A stretch of DNA of 64,000 bases from Forficula auricularia (lineage: Eukaryota; Arthropoda; Insecta; Dermaptera; Forficulidae), in NCBI GenBank assembly GCA_024734495.1, contig JALMQS010000818.1, forward strand, positions 520,846-584,845, read 5' to 3'. Within the stretch, counting starts at the first letter, position 1, and every line of letters begins with the position of its first letter. The notes beneath the pieces were generated by a model. The model saw only the letters and a program-made list of their open reading frames with translations. It ran no database searches and was not told the DNA's origin. Made by a program: the position numbers and the translations under genes. Of the stretch, positions 62,055 to 64,000 are shown piece after piece.

Positions 62055-62198
62055 GAAGTTTAAATTTCTACTTGTATCCATTGGAGTATAGTCATATGGT
62101 CACTTAGATCTAAAAAAATTTACTGAATTGTAATTAAACAGATCCGGCACTAAATTGTAAATTTGACCCTGTTTATATTAACTCGCTTTCTTGTCTGT

Positions 62199-63739
62199 CT
62201 GTACATGGTCCAGTCAAATTGTGTTTTTAACAGGAAAGTTTTGGGGTAGTTCTGATTTTTTGCATATATGTTTTTTGGGGCGCTGAACCCACCAAAATTT
62301 CGTGACGCAACATTGTAGAAAATGCAAAAAAGGTCAAAATTTTAATTTTTTGGCGGTTTTTCGCTTATAACTCGGAAACTACTAACGTATCCTAAATAAC
62401 CTTCCTATTCAAAATAAAAGTTCATAAAACTTCCTACAAATTTTATTATTTAGGTTTATTTCTGCAACCAAGTGTTCGGGATCAAGCGCAAAATAAAAGC
62501 TTTCGACCTCGGCAGCCCCCCAGCCCCCCTGGATCACCCAAAAACTCGCACTTTTTTCGATATTTTCCCATTTTGACCATGAAGGAGCACGTTTTCGACA
62601 AAGACCACTCGATACATTTTTAAACTGGATTAAATTTGCTACAATTCAAACAAAGTTTCATCTTAATTGGATGAATGGTAATCCGTGCCGCAATGAAGTT
62701 AGAGTTTTTGAAAAACTGCATTTTTTTGCAAAAAATCGCAATTTTACTTTCATAAAATGAAAACCACTCATCCTAGAAACTTGATTTTTATCTCATTCTC
62801 TAGGAAATTTTGTTGACTGGAACGTTTACTTGGACCACTTTTTTGTTACAACTCTTAGATTTATAGATATCCAGCATTTTCCATGACAGGAAATGATCTA
62901 TTTTTTCAAAAAATCGCAGTTTTTCCTTTATAAAATGAAAAACACTCATCCTAGAAACTTGATTCTGATTTCATTCTCTAGAAAATTTTATTGGCTTGAA
63001 CGTTTACTTGAACTACTTTTTTGATAAAAGTCTTAGATTTATAGATATCTAGCATTTTCCATGACGCATTTGAAGATTCGGATCATATCCTGCCTTGGAA
63101 AATGCTGGATATCTATAAATCTAAGAGTTTTAACAAAAAGTGGTCCAAGTAAACTTTCAGAACATCAAAATTTCCTAGAGAATGAGATAAGAATCAAGTT
63201 TCTAGGATGAATGGTTTTCATTTTTTCAAAACCATTGCGCTACGGATTACCGTTTATTCAATTAAGATGAAACTTTGTTTAAATTGTAAAAATGTAATCT
63301 AGTTTAAAAATGTATGGACTATTTTTTGTCGAAAACGTGCTCCTTTATGGTTGAAATGGGAAAATATCGAAAAAAATGGGTGTTTTTGGGTGATCCGGCA
63401 GGGCTGCCGAGGTCGAAAACTTGGATTTTTTGCACTAAGCTCGAATGGTAGTTCGGAGAAAAAATCTAAATAATAAAATTTATAGTAAATTTTATGACCT
63501 TTCAATTGAATTTGAATAGGAAGGTTATTTACGAAAAGTTGATAGTTTTAAAGTTATAAGCAAAAAACCACCAGAAATGGAAATTTTCACATTTTTTTGA
63601 TTTTCTACAATGTTGCGTCACGAAATTTTGGTGGAGACCTCAGCCCCCAAAAACATATATATATTCAAAAAATGAAAACTACCCCCAAAACTTTCCTCAT
63701 AGGTGCCCATTTGAGCACAATTTGACTTGATTATACAGT
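62199..63739. repeat. Giant palindrome, arms about 650 bp
   Basis: Left terminus CTGTACATGGTCCAGTCAAA, right terminus complement CTGTATAATCAAGTCAAATT. Mirrored landmarks: ACCAAAATTTCGTGACGCAA (62291 / 63632), CATGAAGGAGCACGTTTTCG and its mirror (62578 / 63345), TCCTAGAAACTTGATT (62773 / 63210). Near the centre a 178-bp segment is tandemly duplicated (62773 and 62951). No transposase. A single-arm copy is at 38926-39400. Confidence 0.85.
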
Positions 63740-64000
63740 TTAAATTTTGCAATCGGTTTTAAACTAACTTCCCGATCAGCTAGAGACTTGAAACTTTAAA
63801 ACCTAGCTCAGAACTGGATGAGAATGCAATATAAAATCGTTTTCTTGTCTATTTGTTTGTTTGTCCGCCCAATACAAATTTTGCAATCGATTCAACGCAG
63901 TTTTACATCAACTCCTTTCAGATAGCTTACATATCAATCCTAAAAGCATTGCACTTGCATACCCTACAGGCGTTGTCACATTTGAAATAATATATTATTT
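63740..64000. repeat. Dispersed repeat edge (window end)
   Basis: Contains TTTTGCAATCG twice and TTGTCTATTTGTTTGTTTGT, words typical of a dispersed repeat also represented near 7150 and 62160. Continues beyond the window. Confidence 0.35.

Overview
This is an AT-rich stretch of an animal nuclear genome, almost certainly from an arthropod and possibly an insect. The grounds are a spliced carboxylesterase gene with canonical GT/AG introns, many mariner and Tc1-like transposase remnants, hAT fragments, Jockey-type and RTE/craniofacial-protein-type LINE remnants, a tRNA-derived SINE and microsatellites. I see no operons, ribosome binding sites or other prokaryotic features. The species cannot be named from this sequence.

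The one recognisable host gene is a type-B carboxylesterase on the minus strand, 35815 to 20975. Nine exons can be placed. All splice phases agree once two single-base indels are allowed for, one in the first and one in the eighth placed exon. The Ser-Glu-His triad is encoded, but the 5-prime exon(s) with the start codon and the first 60-70 residues were not found. Introns range from about 77 bp to several kb; the long ones are packed with mobile elements. Two further orphan exon candidates lie at 61055-61269 (minus) and 58644-58720 (plus).

Layout: 1-2100, very AT-rich DNA with TATAAATAG motifs and two RNA-like hairpins; 2130-8850, foldback and Helitron-like elements, microsatellites and LINE scraps; 8850-20680, dense transposons (purine-rich tract, Tc1 foldback, palindromes with ribozyme-like tips, RTE LINE, Helitron-like element holding two mariners); 20975-35815, the esterase with intronic elements; 35950-48000, an hAT containing a Jockey LINE, minisatellites, a SINE sharing its tail with that LINE, a GC-rich island, hAT MITEs and a 419-bp structured repeat array; 48000-64000, sparse old DNA, then LINE, DDE, hAT and mariner remnants, MITEs and a 1.5-kb palindrome.

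The most notable theme is recurrent hammerhead-ribozyme-like motifs (CTGANGA, stem II, GAAA) at many loci, several at the apex of long inverted repeats, as reported for Penelope-like elements and related non-autonomous retroelements. A second theme is foldback elements whose arms carry inverted copies of a transposase C-terminal segment. Nearly every transposon ORF is broken, so this is mostly decayed repeat DNA with a few young insertions.
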